DNA from: Sphingomonadales bacterium
GTDB taxonomy: Bacteria > Pseudomonadota > Alphaproteobacteria > Sphingomonadales > Govanellaceae
Assembly: GCA_019455285.1 (NCBI GenBank)
Contig: JACFMS010000011.1
Coordinates: forward strand, 1-64,000
DNA: 64,000 nucleotides
Direction of reading: 5' to 3'
Below are positions 35,343 to 44,979 of this stretch, in pieces. The first letter of the stretch is position 1. Each line of letters begins with the position of its first letter. The notes beneath the pieces were generated by a model that worked only from the letters and a program-made list of their open reading frames with translations, was not told the origin of the DNA and did not search any database. The position numbers were made by a program, and so were the translations under genes.

Positions 35343-36127
35343 GCTTCTCGACCGAACCTGACTTTGCGTTTCTCACGGAAGGCCTTAACCGCACGTGCAT
35401 GATCTTCTGACGCATTGGTCAGGCTTTCATAAGCAAGGCTGGCATCCATCATGCTGCTCGCCAGTTCGCGAAGGGGAATGTTTATGGAAAGCTTGGTCCA
35501 GCGGATCGCTTTTTGAGCACCTGCCAAGAGCCTGTCGGCCAGATCATCCACCGCTCGATCGAGATCGGCATCATCCACCACATGATTGACCAAACCGATC
35601 CTCTCCGCCTCCTCCGCCCCGATCCGGTCACCGAGAAATAGATATTCCTTGGCCCGGGCATAACCGATCAGTTGCGGCCAGATCACCGCGGCGCCATCGC
35701 CTGCGACCATACCGACATTGACATGGGGGTCAGAAATATAGGTGCTGCGAGCAATGATCGACAGATCAGAGAGCAGAGCAATGGTCGCGCCGAAACCCAC
35801 GGCCGGGCCGTTGATCCGAGCAATGATCGGCTTTTCACAATCCAGCATAGAAAAGACGATCTGTTTGGCCTCGCGCACCGTGACTTCGAAGGATTCAGGA
35901 TCGTCTATGGCGTCCTGCTGCCAGTCCAGATCGCCTCCGGCGCTGAAGGCCCGGCCATTGCCGGTCAGAACGATCACATCCGAATGAGGATCGCTGGCAG
36001 CATCCACGAAGGCATGAGCCAAATCCGTATGCATGGCGGCGTTAAAGGCATTCAGCACCTCGGGCCGGTCCAGTGTGAATGTCAGCACCCGGCCCCGTCG
36101 GGAGGTCTTTATATGCTTGAACTCCAT
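35339..36127 (-). CDS. Enoyl-CoA hydratase/isomerase family protein
   Basis: A 262-residue crotonase-fold protein: VLTGNGRAFSAGGDLDW (oxyanion-hole segment) and INGPAVGFGATIALLSDLSIIA (second oxyanion-hole segment), then DPHVNVGMVAGDGAAVIWP. The glutamate usual in hydratases is not obvious (VAGDG in place of xxPEx), so isomerase, hydrolase or lyase chemistry on an acyl-CoA is possible. Shares its first base with the last base of the TonB receptor gene. Part of the cargo operon. Confidence 0.87.
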   Translation of the reverse strand: MEFKHIKTSRRGRVLTFTLDRPEVLNAFNAAMHTDLAHAFVDAASDPHSDVIVLTGNGRAFSAGGDLDWQQDAIDDPESFEVTVREAKQIVFSMLDCEKPIIARINGPAVGFGATIALLSDLSIIARSTYISDPHVNVGMVAGDGAAVIWPQLIGYARAKEYLFLGDRIGAEEAERIGLVNHVVDDADLDRAVDDLADRLLAGAQKAIRWTKLSINIPLRELASSMMDASLAYESLTNASEDHARAVKAFREKRKVRFGREA

Positions 36128-38226
36128 CAGAATCTCACACCCAGTTCAACCGTGTAGCGCCGTGGCAGGCCAGGATAAGTCGCGTGCCATCCTCCTGCGG
36201 CGAGATCGGGGTAAAGCTGGTCGTTGTATTTCGTGTTGAATAAATTCTGCACGTCGCCTGCCAGCGTGAAGCCCTGGAACGTAAGCATGGCCCGCAGGTT
36301 GACGCGGCTGTAGGCGCTCTGTTCCAGAACCCGGCGCAGGCCGGTTCCCGGTGAAATGCTTGTGCCCCAGTGCTGGCCGTCGAAATAAACCCATTCGCCA
36401 CGGGTCATCAGTTGAAGCTCATCACCCAGATCGAAGACATACTGGCCGGCAAGGGATGATTTAAATGGGATATTGTAGGGCAACGGATAGCCGACAAAGG
36501 CGTCTTCGCCGGTCCTGACATTGGAGTCGGCAAAGGTAGCCGTGGCGCTGAGGGTCAGGTTGCGCGCCGGAACCGCATTGACTTCGACCTCGACACCTTT
36601 GAGCCGCGTATCGCCCACATTGGCGGTACCGCCCCCAAGAGCACCGGATGGCAAGGTGACGATCGTCGTAATCTGCTGGTCCGTATAGCTGATGTGATAG
36701 GCCGAAACATTCGCCGTCAGGCGGTTGTCGAACCATGCGGACTTGACGCCGACTTCCCAGTTCTTTGTCTTTTCGGAAAGATAGGGATGGCCCGTATTCA
36801 CGTCAAAACCGCCGCTGCGGTATCCTTGGGCGTAGCTTCCGAACATCATCAGATCCGACGTGACCTGATACTTGACGATCACTTGTGGGGTGATCACGTC
36901 TTCCTTCAGCGCATTGGGCACGTCGCTGTGATGGTGCTTGTCTTCACTGTAACGCAATGCACCGCTGACGGTCAGGGCATCCGTCAAATCATATTCAAGC
37001 TGGCCGTATATGGACCAGTTGGTATCCTTGAATTCGGAAACAACCGGCGGCGTAGGAACCAGAAAATCCCCGATAAAGAGGTCGGTGCCCAGTTCCAGAT
37101 CCCGGCGCTGGCTTGCAAAGAACGCACCTGCGATCCAGCGGAAGCTGTGTTCCGTCGGCGATACCAGGCGCATGTCTTGCGAGAAGTCGCGTGTCTTGAG
37201 ATCGGAATTGACTTTGAGCCCTGTGAAGGGCGGCAATTCCATCCCGCCCAGACGGATGAGGCCAAAATCACCATCAAGCGCAAGTTTGCCGCGAATTTTC
37301 TGATACTGGGTGATCGAGGTCATTTCGGCAAAGCCAAGATCAGCCTCGACCTTCAGGGCCGTATCCCAATTGGTGCGTTTGTTGAAACCCGGCTCCTCGG
37401 AATCAAGCAGATTGTCATTGTCCTGAATGTAGCGGTCGTCGGAATCGAAATTGAAAAAGGCGGCGTTATAGCCGTTGTGCACATCCAGATAACCCGAATA
37501 AAGCGTGATGGACACGTCTTCGGACGCCAACCATTTCAGTTGTCCCCGGAAGGAAGATTCTTCACGGTAATCCTGTCTGAAGCCACCGAAATTGCGGAAA
37601 AAGCCATCGGACTTGAGATGGGAAGCCGAAATGCGCGCCAACAGCCGGTCTTCCACCAGCGGTCCGCTGATGGCGCCATCAACCGTGTAAGTATCCGCTG
37701 AACCGTAGCTTGCGTTGAAGCGGCCTTCAAGTTCGTTCGTGGGCTGACGTGTAATCACATTGATGACGCCACCGATCGTATCGCGGCCATAAAGCGCGGC
37801 CTGCGGGCCTTTGACAACCTCGATACGCTCCAGGTCGAACATGCGGTTGCGCAACGGTTCTCCCGCGGGCAAGTTCACGCCATCGACCAGCAACCCGACG
37901 GACGGGGCCGCACCCGCCAACGCTCCAAGGCCTCGGAAGACAATCGCAGGCGTATCACCGCCGAAGAATCCCTGAACGACGGTGATCCCTGGCGTGACAA
38001 TGGCAAAATCGGCAATTTCCGTGATTCCCTGAACCTCGATTTGCCGCGCGGAAAAGGCCGTGATCGACTGTGGCACCTCCTGAAGGTTCAGAGCCCGCCG
38101 TGTAGCTGTAACGACGATTTCCTCCAGCGCAAAAGCCTGACCATCATTTGCGTTGGCGGGTGTAGCCGCCAGGCCGGCCAGAGCAAGCGCCATTGCGGAC
38201 GCACCGTTCAATACCATGCTCTTCAT
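36127..38226 (-). CDS. TonB-dependent outer-membrane receptor
   Basis: A 699-residue receptor: signal peptide from MKSMVLNGASAMALALAGLAATPANA, TonB box-like region LEEIVVTATRR, plug domain (FRGLGALAGAAPSVGLLVDGV, RIEVVKGPQAALYGRDTIGGVINVITRQP) and a beta-barrel ending in the outer-membrane signature YTVELGVRF. The start at 38226 follows GGGGAGG by 7 bases. This is the first gene of the minus-strand operon down to 31259. The subfamily is the broad group used for organic substrates rather than a clear siderophore type. A TetR-type operator lies about 60 bases upstream. Confidence 0.9.
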   Translation of the reverse strand: MKSMVLNGASAMALALAGLAATPANANDGQAFALEEIVVTATRRALNLQEVPQSITAFSARQIEVQGITEIADFAIVTPGITVVQGFFGGDTPAIVFRGLGALAGAAPSVGLLVDGVNLPAGEPLRNRMFDLERIEVVKGPQAALYGRDTIGGVINVITRQPTNELEGRFNASYGSADTYTVDGAISGPLVEDRLLARISASHLKSDGFFRNFGGFRQDYREESSFRGQLKWLASEDVSITLYSGYLDVHNGYNAAFFNFDSDDRYIQDNDNLLDSEEPGFNKRTNWDTALKVEADLGFAEMTSITQYQKIRGKLALDGDFGLIRLGGMELPPFTGLKVNSDLKTRDFSQDMRLVSPTEHSFRWIAGAFFASQRRDLELGTDLFIGDFLVPTPPVVSEFKDTNWSIYGQLEYDLTDALTVSGALRYSEDKHHHSDVPNALKEDVITPQVIVKYQVTSDLMMFGSYAQGYRSGGFDVNTGHPYLSEKTKNWEVGVKSAWFDNRLTANVSAYHISYTDQQITTIVTLPSGALGGGTANVGDTRLKGVEVEVNAVPARNLTLSATATFADSNVRTGEDAFVGYPLPYNIPFKSSLAGQYVFDLGDELQLMTRGEWVYFDGQHWGTSISPGTGLRRVLEQSAYSRVNLRAMLTFQGFTLAGDVQNLFNTKYNDQLYPDLAAGGWHATYPGLPRRYTVELGVRF

Positions 38227-38535
38227 CGAGAAGCCTCCCCTATTCATATTCCAATGAAAGACTGGAGACACCATTTAAATTATTTTTGTCTCCATATGGT
38301 GACAATTATACTCTATCGGGGTAATGTCAAGGCGAAAATTGCTGGACCAGATACTGCCAGGTGCCGGAAAATCGAGTAAACTTAATGTTTATCAATGGAT
38401 TAGATATATTGCCCCAATGGGTGATAGTTTTCTCTCGATAGCATCATCCGAGCAGGCTATCATGTTGCCAGGCCCTCTCCCGCGTGCTTTAAGGATCGGC
38501 CCAAACGTGTCACAGCAGAAAGAACCATATAGAGA
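38227..38535. other. Divergent promoter region between receptor operon and tetR
   Basis: No gene here. The region must carry the promoters for the minus-strand receptor operon and the plus-strand TetR gene. It holds the GTCTCCATATGGTGAC palindrome described separately and additional partial copies (GGAGAC, ACACCAT) at 38260-38275. The half near tetR shows no further obvious repeat. Confidence 0.6.
38288..38303. promoter_or_regulatory. TetR-type operator, receptor operon/tetR promoter
   Basis: GTCTCCATATGGTGAC is a 16-base palindrome with a single mismatch pair (GTCTCC against GGTGAC). Its half-site GGTGAC/GTCACC recurs at both other promoters of the cargo island, at 45858-45873 and 46062-46077. 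Length and symmetry fit a TetR dimer; the tetR gene begins 233 bases away. Binding is inferred. Confidence 0.65.
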
Positions 38536-39156
38536 ATGACCACTCAGAGTGTCGAAGCATTCAACCGCGACCGCCAGTTCGAAGCCAAGCGCAAGGCGGT
38601 AATTGTCGCAGCTGCACGCGCTTTTCATGAATTTGGTTATGTGGAAACGACGCTCGACGAGGTGGCCCGCCGCTTGGGTGTGACAAAAAAGACGCTTTAT
38701 TATTACATTAAAAGCAAGAACGAAATCCTGCTTGAGCTGTTTCACCTTTGGCTGGACACGCAGGAAGCATCCGTCGTTCATGCCGAACAACTTAAGGGTT
38801 CTGCGCTCGAAAAGATCGCTGCTTATACGCATCATTATATTCAGAGTGTGCTTCAACTGTCAGCTCCCATCGACAGGGTTGCCAACGAACTAACTGGGCT
38901 TTCGGAAAAAGACCGGAAAATAATCAACAAGCGGCGTAGTTCCAATGACAACCGTTTACGTAAGATATTGCAGGACGGTATTGCGGAAGGATCGGTCGCT
39001 GCGGACCTGAATGTAAAGATCACTCACTATACTCTGCATGGGGCAATCGACTGGTTCTTCAAATATTACAAGGCGAATGGAGAATTGACGGCTGAACAGG
39101 TCGTGGACGAGATCCTCCGCACCCTGTTCAATGGCATGAAGCCACGCATTGGGTAA
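38536..39156 (+). CDS. TetR-family regulator of the cargo island
   Basis: A 206-residue TetR regulator. The DNA-binding part reads KRKAVIVAAARAFHEFGYVETTLDEVARRLGVTKKTLYYYIKSKNEIL (residues about 15-62 overall, HTH at VARRLGVTKKTLYYY), followed by a helical ligand-binding domain. FadR/PaaR-type TetR proteins respond to acyl-CoA and control beta-oxidation genes; the neighbouring genes suggest a similar inducer here. It is the only regulator in the cargo, and its probable operator is repeated at all three cargo promoters. Confidence 0.9.
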   Translation: MTTQSVEAFNRDRQFEAKRKAVIVAAARAFHEFGYVETTLDEVARRLGVTKKTLYYYIKSKNEILLELFHLWLDTQEASVVHAEQLKGSALEKIAAYTHHYIQSVLQLSAPIDRVANELTGLSEKDRKIINKRRSSNDNRLRKILQDGIAEGSVAADLNVKITHYTLHGAIDWFFKYYKANGELTAEQVVDEILRTLFNGMKPRIG

Positions 39157-39247
39157 CGGTTAAGCACTTTTTGCTGAAACCGAAGCAGACTCCACACAAC
39201 GAGCTCTATGCAGTCCTAATATAGGCTTGCTCAAGGTATCATTCGGC

Positions 39248-40075
39248 CTATGAAAATCGTGCCGGCCTATCCTTTGAATCAACAGTGCAAAGAAATTCAT
39301 CGATGATCCGGTGGAACCGTTCCGGGTCGTCGACATTGGCGCAATGCCCGCCGGTCTTGAACGGCATCACTTGTGCATTGGGAAGACCGGAAAGTGTCTT
39401 CAGTGTCGATTTTAGAGTGCGGTTTATAGCACTATCATCCTCACATTGCAGCAGTAGGATCGGACCTGAAAATTGTTCGGCAACCGCCCGATAGTCGAAC
39501 CGGCAGATGTTTGGGCTGACCAGTTTCGAGACTCTTCTATCCATTTTTTCGAAGGTGCGGGTCAGGACCTCCCGGCCGTGCGGTGTTTTCGAGGTCTGCT
39601 CAGCCGCCCAGCGTGCCAGTTTCCTGCCAAGGAAGAAATAAATGATGTCCCGGATGACCAGAAGAAACCTGGGGACCTTTAACTGATATGTCGTGCCGAA
39701 GGTCATAAGAGAACGGACGAGGCCGGGTCTAAGAGTCATCAGCTCGAGCGCGATGTTCCCGCCCAGCGAATTGCCGACGACATCAATCTTATCGATCTTA
39801 AGGTGGTCTAGAAGATACGCCAGATCGCCAGCAAATTTGGCACAGGTGAAATCCTCGATTTTCGGGTCCGGCGGAAAGCCGGTGTCGCCATGTCCGCGCA
39901 TATCCGGCTGGATCACGCGGCGGCTTTGCGAGAAATGTGCGACATCCTGTTCGAACTGGACATGGTTTGCCCCCAGGCCGTGAAGCAGGAGAAGCGGCAC
40001 ATCCGTTTCTGGTCCTGCAATACGGTAGATCATCCTGAACCCGTCAGGCAGGTCAATGGAGGGGGTTTCAACCAT
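39248..40075 (-). CDS. Alpha/beta hydrolase (first of three)
   Basis: A 275-residue hydrolase: oxyanion region LLLHGLGANHVQFEQD, DMRGHGDTG, nucleophile elbow GNSLGGN (Ser), and a C-terminal GGHCANVDDP with the catalytic His. No signal peptide. It is the last gene of the second minus-strand operon, 19 bases after the acyl-CoA ligase. Esterase, lactonase or thioesterase activity all fit; the substrate cannot be read out. Confidence 0.86.
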   Translation of the reverse strand: MVETPSIDLPDGFRMIYRIAGPETDVPLLLLHGLGANHVQFEQDVAHFSQSRRVIQPDMRGHGDTGFPPDPKIEDFTCAKFAGDLAYLLDHLKIDKIDVVGNSLGGNIALELMTLRPGLVRSLMTFGTTYQLKVPRFLLVIRDIIYFFLGRKLARWAAEQTSKTPHGREVLTRTFEKMDRRVSKLVSPNICRFDYRAVAEQFSGPILLLQCEDDSAINRTLKSTLKTLSGLPNAQVMPFKTGGHCANVDDPERFHRIIDEFLCTVDSKDRPARFS

Positions 40076-40094
40076 GTTTCGTTCGCTTTTTATC

Positions 40095-41651
40095 TCAGTC
40101 CCTAGGCCACAACCGGGCCTTCAATTCAGCCTTTATGACTTTTTGAAGCGTGTTCCGGGGCAGGCTGTCAATCAATGTGACAGCGTCCAGACGTTCATGA
40201 CGGTTCAGGCGTTCGTTCGCCCAGTCCCGCAGCACGGCGGCCTGGATCTTCGCTCCTTCTCTCAGTTCCACAAAGGCATGCGGGGTTTCACCCCATTTGT
40301 CATGCGGCGCCGCCACGACCGCAGCACCCAGCACATCGGGATGCTGGGCCAGAACTTCCTCCACGTCTGAGGCGTAGACATTCATGCCACCGGAGACGAT
40401 CATATCTTTCTTGCGATCCACGACATACAAAAAGCCGTCTTCGTCCAGATAACCAATGTCCCCAGTGCGGAAAAAAAGGCGCCCGCCGAGGTCATACCAA
40501 GCAAGTTCGTCATTCTGGTCTGGCCGGTTGAGATATCCGCGCGAACAGAACAGGTTGCGGCCGACGATTTCCCCCCGCGTATTGGGCGGTAACTCTCGGT
40601 CATCGGGGCCGATGATCCGGATTTCGCCGCAAGCACCGGGCGGGCCCACACTGGATAGTTTTTCAGGCAGATGGCACGGCTTGAGCAACGTGCCCGCACC
40701 TTCCGTTGTGCCGTAAATCTCGAAAAAGCCTGCGCCGGTGAAAGTGGACAGGCGGCGCTTTGTTTCATCACGCAGTTTCGATCCAGCCGAAATAACGGTC
40801 TTGAGCGTCCTGCAATCAAACCTCCCCAAGTCGGGATAATCAAGCACCGCTTCTATCTGTGTCGGGACAAGGAAACTGTGGGTGCCACCAAATGTTTCCA
40901 CAGCGGCCAGATATGATCGGGCCTCGAAACCCTGCATGAAAATCAGTGTGCCCCGCGCATAGAAGGTCGGCACCATCAACATCCAGCTTGCATTGGAGCA
41001 GGCGGGCGTGGTGAGAACCGAGACCGTTTTCTCATTCATGGCATATTCGGCGGCAAAGGCGACACCGAACAGACTGCGCCCCATATGGGAATGGAGAATG
41101 CCTTTCGGCACCCCTGTCGTACCCGAACTGTATATGATGGTGCAATCATCCTCGGGGTCTATCTGAACAGGTGGCGCAGTTTCCTGGCCTCTGTCAAGCA
41201 GCGCCGCATAGGTTCTCTTGTCGTCATCAAGCACGATCAGGCCATGGGACAGCAAGGACGGCAGGCGGGATGGCAGGTCCGTGTCCAGAAGCGGTGATCC
41301 GGCTTCAACCAGCAGCGCCTTGACTTCAGCATCACGCAAAAGACGGAAAACGGTTTCCGGCGTCAGCAGCATGGAAATGGGGGCTACGACGAAACCCGCC
41401 TTCAGAGCGCCAAAGGCGAACTCAAGATGTTCAATGCGATTGGTCGTGAAAAGGCCCACACGGTCCCCGCGTTTCAGCCCCATTGCAATCAGGACATTTC
41501 CCACCCGATTGATCGCACAATTGAGTTCGCCATAGGTGCGCCGTTCGGAACCGGCTATGACAGCCGTCTTATCTGCTGCCCAGCTTGCGTGGCTTTCGAT
41601 GAACAGTGGGACCGTAAAGATCTGTTGCGGCAACCTGGTCATGACGATCAA
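40095..41651 (-). CDS. AMP-dependent acyl-CoA synthetase/ligase
   Basis: A 518-residue ANL-superfamily enzyme: phosphate-binding loop IIYSSGTTGVPKGI, FFEIYGTTEGAG, adenylation motif FFRTGDIGYLDEDGFLYVVDRKKDMIVSGGMNVYASDVEEVL and C-terminal PRNTLQKVIKAEL with the catalytic Lys. It would activate a carboxylic acid to its CoA thioester, the entry step for the FadB-like enzyme and thiolase encoded upstream. The start overlaps the FadB-like stop by four bases. Chain-length preference is not predictable by eye. Confidence 0.9.
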   Translation of the reverse strand: MIVMTRLPQQIFTVPLFIESHASWAADKTAVIAGSERRTYGELNCAINRVGNVLIAMGLKRGDRVGLFTTNRIEHLEFAFGALKAGFVVAPISMLLTPETVFRLLRDAEVKALLVEAGSPLLDTDLPSRLPSLLSHGLIVLDDDKRTYAALLDRGQETAPPVQIDPEDDCTIIYSSGTTGVPKGILHSHMGRSLFGVAFAAEYAMNEKTVSVLTTPACSNASWMLMVPTFYARGTLIFMQGFEARSYLAAVETFGGTHSFLVPTQIEAVLDYPDLGRFDCRTLKTVISAGSKLRDETKRRLSTFTGAGFFEIYGTTEGAGTLLKPCHLPEKLSSVGPPGACGEIRIIGPDDRELPPNTRGEIVGRNLFCSRGYLNRPDQNDELAWYDLGGRLFFRTGDIGYLDEDGFLYVVDRKKDMIVSGGMNVYASDVEEVLAQHPDVLGAAVVAAPHDKWGETPHAFVELREGAKIQAAVLRDWANERLNRHERLDAVTLIDSLPRNTLQKVIKAELKARLWPRD

Positions 41652-43750
41652 ATCTCATGAAAACGTGAGTTCGATATAGCCATATCCTTCAGAACGGCGG
41701 GAGGAGAAAAGCGTGCCCCGACCCTCTCGGCAAAGACATTGCAGCATTCAACGAAGCGCCGTGCACCAATCCCATCGATATACGCCAGCGCGCCGCCGAC
41801 CGATGCAGGATAATTCCAGCCCAGGACCGAGCCCAAATCACCATCCGCCGCGGAGGCGATAACCCCTTCCTCAAGGCATCGAACAGCCTCGACGGCCTGT
41901 ATGCCCAGCAGACGGTCAATCACTGTTTCTACATCCATGTCCGGTTTCGACACTGGGAAGTGTATTGCAAGACCCGGCCATAGTCTTTTGCGCTCACCCT
42001 GTGGATAATCATAAAGGCCACGACCATATTTCTTGCCGCGCCGGTCAAGCTGGTCGACAAGCATAGCCAATACGTCGTCTCCTGGCGCGGGTTTGTAATG
42101 CTCACCCAGATCGCGCTCGTTCTGACGCTGGATCGACAGCATGGTTGCGGCGCTGACCTCATCCACGACGGTCAGAGGGCCCACAGGCATGCCGGCCAGC
42201 CTGCCTCCATGCTCGATCAGCGCAGGCGGAACCCCTTCGGTTAGAAGCGCAAGTCCTTCCCGGACATAGGTCGAGAAGACCCGGCTTGTAAAAAAGCCAC
42301 GCTCGTCCTGTACGACGATCGGCACCTTCCTGATTCGGCGTATGAAGGCCAGCGCCCGCGCCAATGTATCAGGGGATGTTTCCATGCCGGGGATCACCTC
42401 CACAAGTGGCATGCGGTCCACGGGAGAAAAGAAATGAAGCCCGATAAACCGGTCCGGCCACCGCAAAGTTTTCGCCAGTCCGGCAATGGGCAGGGTGGAG
42501 GTATTGGTTGCCAGCAGAATGTCACCCTGTGCCTCTTCCACGGCCCTGTAGATATCCGCCTTGACTTCCCGATCTTCGAACACGGCCTCTATGGCAATTT
42601 CACAGCCTCGAACCGCGCCCAGATCAGCGGTTGTCACGATGTTATCCAGCCGCTCGCGCATGCCGGATTCGGAGAGCACGCCCGCACCAACCTCCCTGCC
42701 CAGAACCTTTTCCGCATAGGCTTTGCCGCCGTCGGCCAACGTCTGATCCCGGTCCACAAGCATGACTTTATAGCCGGCATTGGCGCAGACTGTGGCAATG
42801 CCTGCCCCCATCATACCCGCCCCCAGAACGGCGACCTTTTTGCCGCTGTCGATCGACGTGGCGCGATGCCGGGCTTGCCGGGTGTGAAAAAAGGTTGTGC
42901 GGATGATGTTGCGGGTCGCCGGCGCAACCATCAGTTCCGCAAAGCGACGCTGCTCGACTTTCAATCCGGTATCTATCGTTGAAACCGCGCTTTCATAGAT
43001 ACAGGCCAGAATGGCATGCCGGGCATGATCGTTCCGCCATGTGGAGGCGCGCAGGTCGCCGCCGAGCTTCAGGAAAGAAGCAGCCCCTTCCGGTATACGG
43101 GGATCGATGCTTGCTTTGTATTCCGCCCTGTCCCAGGGTTGCACCGGCTGCGGATTCGACAATATCCATGCTTTCGCCCGATCGACCAGATCGCCCGCCG
43201 CACACAGCTCGTCAATCAGTCCTTTCTCAAGCGCGTGGGAGGGACTTAGCTGAATCCCTTTCAAAAGGAGCGGGGCTGCCTTCTCTATACCGATCAGGCG
43301 GGGCAGACGCTGTGTACCGCCGCCTCCCGGCAATAACCCCAGCGTGGCTTCAGGCAGGCCAACTCGCAAGTCCGGCAGGTCGGCGGCAATGCGATGATGG
43401 CAGGCCAACGCAAGTTCGAATCCACCCCCGAGCGCCGAACCATTCAGGGCTGCAACAACCGCCTTGCCCCCGGTTTCCATGAGGCGGTGCATATCCTGCA
43501 CGGCGGCAGAATAATCGGCGGCTTCCGCCGCGGATGCCAGGCTCCACAACTCGTCAAGATCCGCTCCCACCAGAAAGCTTTTCTTGGCGGAGGTTATCAC
43601 GATGCCAATGACCTTGGGGTCGGTGAGGGCTTTTTCGATGAAACGCCTAAGCGTGGCAGTACTGGCACGATCCAGCAAATTGTGTGAACGCGCCGGCTGG
43701 TCAAGCACCAGCGTACAAATGCCATCTTTATCTGTTGTCGCGTCGATCAT
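41648..43750 (-). CDS. FadB-like enoyl-CoA hydratase / 3-hydroxyacyl-CoA dehydrogenase fusion
   Basis: A 700-residue bifunctional beta-oxidation enzyme. The crotonase half (about 1-190) has VGADLDEL, LNGSALGGGFELALACHHRIAA and GLPEATLGLLPGGGGTQRLPRL, with the hydratase Glu in LPEATLGLLPG. The dehydrogenase half has the NAD motif AVLGAGMMGAGIA, then IEAVFEDREVK, FSPVDRMPLVEVI and GFFTSRVFSTYVREGLALL. I start at MIDATTDKDG (43750), 8 bases after the thiolase stop. Both active sites look intact, so hydration and oxidation of enoyl-CoA are expected. Confidence 0.92.
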   Translation of the reverse strand: MIDATTDKDGICTLVLDQPARSHNLLDRASTATLRRFIEKALTDPKVIGIVITSAKKSFLVGADLDELWSLASAAEAADYSAAVQDMHRLMETGGKAVVAALNGSALGGGFELALACHHRIAADLPDLRVGLPEATLGLLPGGGGTQRLPRLIGIEKAAPLLLKGIQLSPSHALEKGLIDELCAAGDLVDRAKAWILSNPQPVQPWDRAEYKASIDPRIPEGAASFLKLGGDLRASTWRNDHARHAILACIYESAVSTIDTGLKVEQRRFAELMVAPATRNIIRTTFFHTRQARHRATSIDSGKKVAVLGAGMMGAGIATVCANAGYKVMLVDRDQTLADGGKAYAEKVLGREVGAGVLSESGMRERLDNIVTTADLGAVRGCEIAIEAVFEDREVKADIYRAVEEAQGDILLATNTSTLPIAGLAKTLRWPDRFIGLHFFSPVDRMPLVEVIPGMETSPDTLARALAFIRRIRKVPIVVQDERGFFTSRVFSTYVREGLALLTEGVPPALIEHGGRLAGMPVGPLTVVDEVSAATMLSIQRQNERDLGEHYKPAPGDDVLAMLVDQLDRRGKKYGRGLYDYPQGERKRLWPGLAIHFPVSKPDMDVETVIDRLLGIQAVEAVRCLEEGVIASAADGDLGSVLGWNYPASVGGALAYIDGIGARRFVECCNVFAERVGARFSPPAVLKDMAISNSRFHEI

Positions 43751-43758
43751 GATCTCCG

Positions 43759-44979
43759 TCACACCCTTTCGATAATCGTGGCAATGCCCATGCCTGCGGC
43801 GGCGCACAGCGTACAGGCCCCGACCGACAGATCGCGCCGCTCCAACTCATCCAGAACCGTGCCAAGCAGAATGGAGCCGCTGGCTCCCAGGGGATGGCCC
43901 AAAGCGATGGCACCTCCGTTCACGTTGACGATGTCGTGCGGCACATCCAGCAGGTCCATATAGCGCAGCACGACAGAGGCGAAAGCCTCGTTCACTTCAT
44001 GAAGGTCGATATCACCAATATTCATACCAGCAATTTTGGCAGCCTTTTCGACGGATGGCGCCGGAGCTGTCAGCATGATCGTCGGTTCGGATCCCACCGT
44101 GGCAAATGAACGGATGCGGGCCCGCGGCTTTAGCCCGAGTTTCCGTACACCCTCGGCGTTGGCGATCAGAACGGCAGCCGCGCCATCAACGATGCCACTG
44201 GAATTACCCGCATGATGGTGGTGTTCGATCCGCTCGATGGCGGGATATCGTTGCAGGGCGATAGTGTCAAAACCGCTGTCGCCGAGAGCAGCAAAGGCGG
44301 GCTTGAGACGTGCCAGACCGTCAAGGCTCGTGTCCGCCCGCACATGCTCGTCGTGATCCAGTATGAGCAGCCCGGCATCGCTCACCACGGGAACGACCGA
44401 CCCTGAAAAACGGCCATCAAGCCATGCAGCAGCAGCCCGGCGATGCGACTCCACGGCAAAGGAGTCCACATCTTCCCGGCCATAACTCCAAAGCGTGCAG
44501 ATCAGGTCCGCCGCTATACCCTGCGGCGTGAAATAATTGCGATAGACCACATAGGGATCCCCGGTCATCGCACCGCCATCCGACGACATCGGCACACGGG
44601 ACATGGATTCAACACCCCCTGCGATCACTATATCGGACTGACCGGACATCACTTTGGCCGCAGCGATATTCACCGATTCAAGACCCGAGGCGCAAAAGCG
44701 ATTGACCTGCAAGCCGGTTACTCGCTGGTCATAACCGGCAGCCAACGTCGCGATACGTGCAATGTCCGACCCCTGTTCATTGACGGGAGTCACGCACCCC
44801 AGCACCACATCATCAACCAGAGATGTATCAAGATGGTTCCGGCACGCAATTGCCCTGAGCACAACCGTCGCCAACTCCAGCGGCGTCACCGAATTGAGCG
44901 CTCCACGGGCCTTACCCTCTCCTCTGGGAGTGCGCACGGCATCAATGATGAAAGCTTCGTTCACGTTTCCAAAACTCAC
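43759..44979 (-). CDS. Thiolase (acetyl-CoA acyltransferase)
   Basis: A 406-residue thiolase: acyl-binding Cys in [14 protein letters not shown] (about 91), His in [14 protein letters not shown] and the second Cys in [25 protein letters not shown] is the conserved NEAF motif. It would carry out the last step of beta-oxidation with the FadB-like product. Between the upstream hydrolase (stop directly adjacent) and the FadB-like gene, as in fad operons but in the order fadA-fadB. Confidence 0.92.
   Translation of the reverse strand: MSFGNVNEAFIIDAVRTPRGEGKARGALNSVTPLELATVVLRAIACRNHLDTSLVDDVVLGCVTPVNEQGSDIARIATLAAGYDQRVTGLQVNRFCASGLESVNIAAAKVMSGQSDIVIAGGVESMSRVPMSSDGGAMTGDPYVVYRNYFTPQGIAADLICTLWSYGREDVDSFAVESHRRAAAAWLDGRFSGSVVPVVSDAGLLILDHDEHVRADTSLDGLARLKPAFAALGDSGFDTIALQRYPAIERIEHHHHAGNSSGIVDGAAAVLIANAEGVRKLGLKPRARIRSFATVGSEPTIMLTAPAPSVEKAAKIAGMNIGDIDLHEVNEAFASVVLRYMDLLDVPHDIVNVNGGAIALGHPLGASGSILLGTVLDELERRDLSVGACTLCAAAGMGIATIIERV

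Noticed and set aside
41648-44979. Naming the fusion enzyme and thiolase fadB and fadA
   Set aside because: Domain content fits, but gene order and context differ from the housekeeping fad operon, so a specialised role is likelier.
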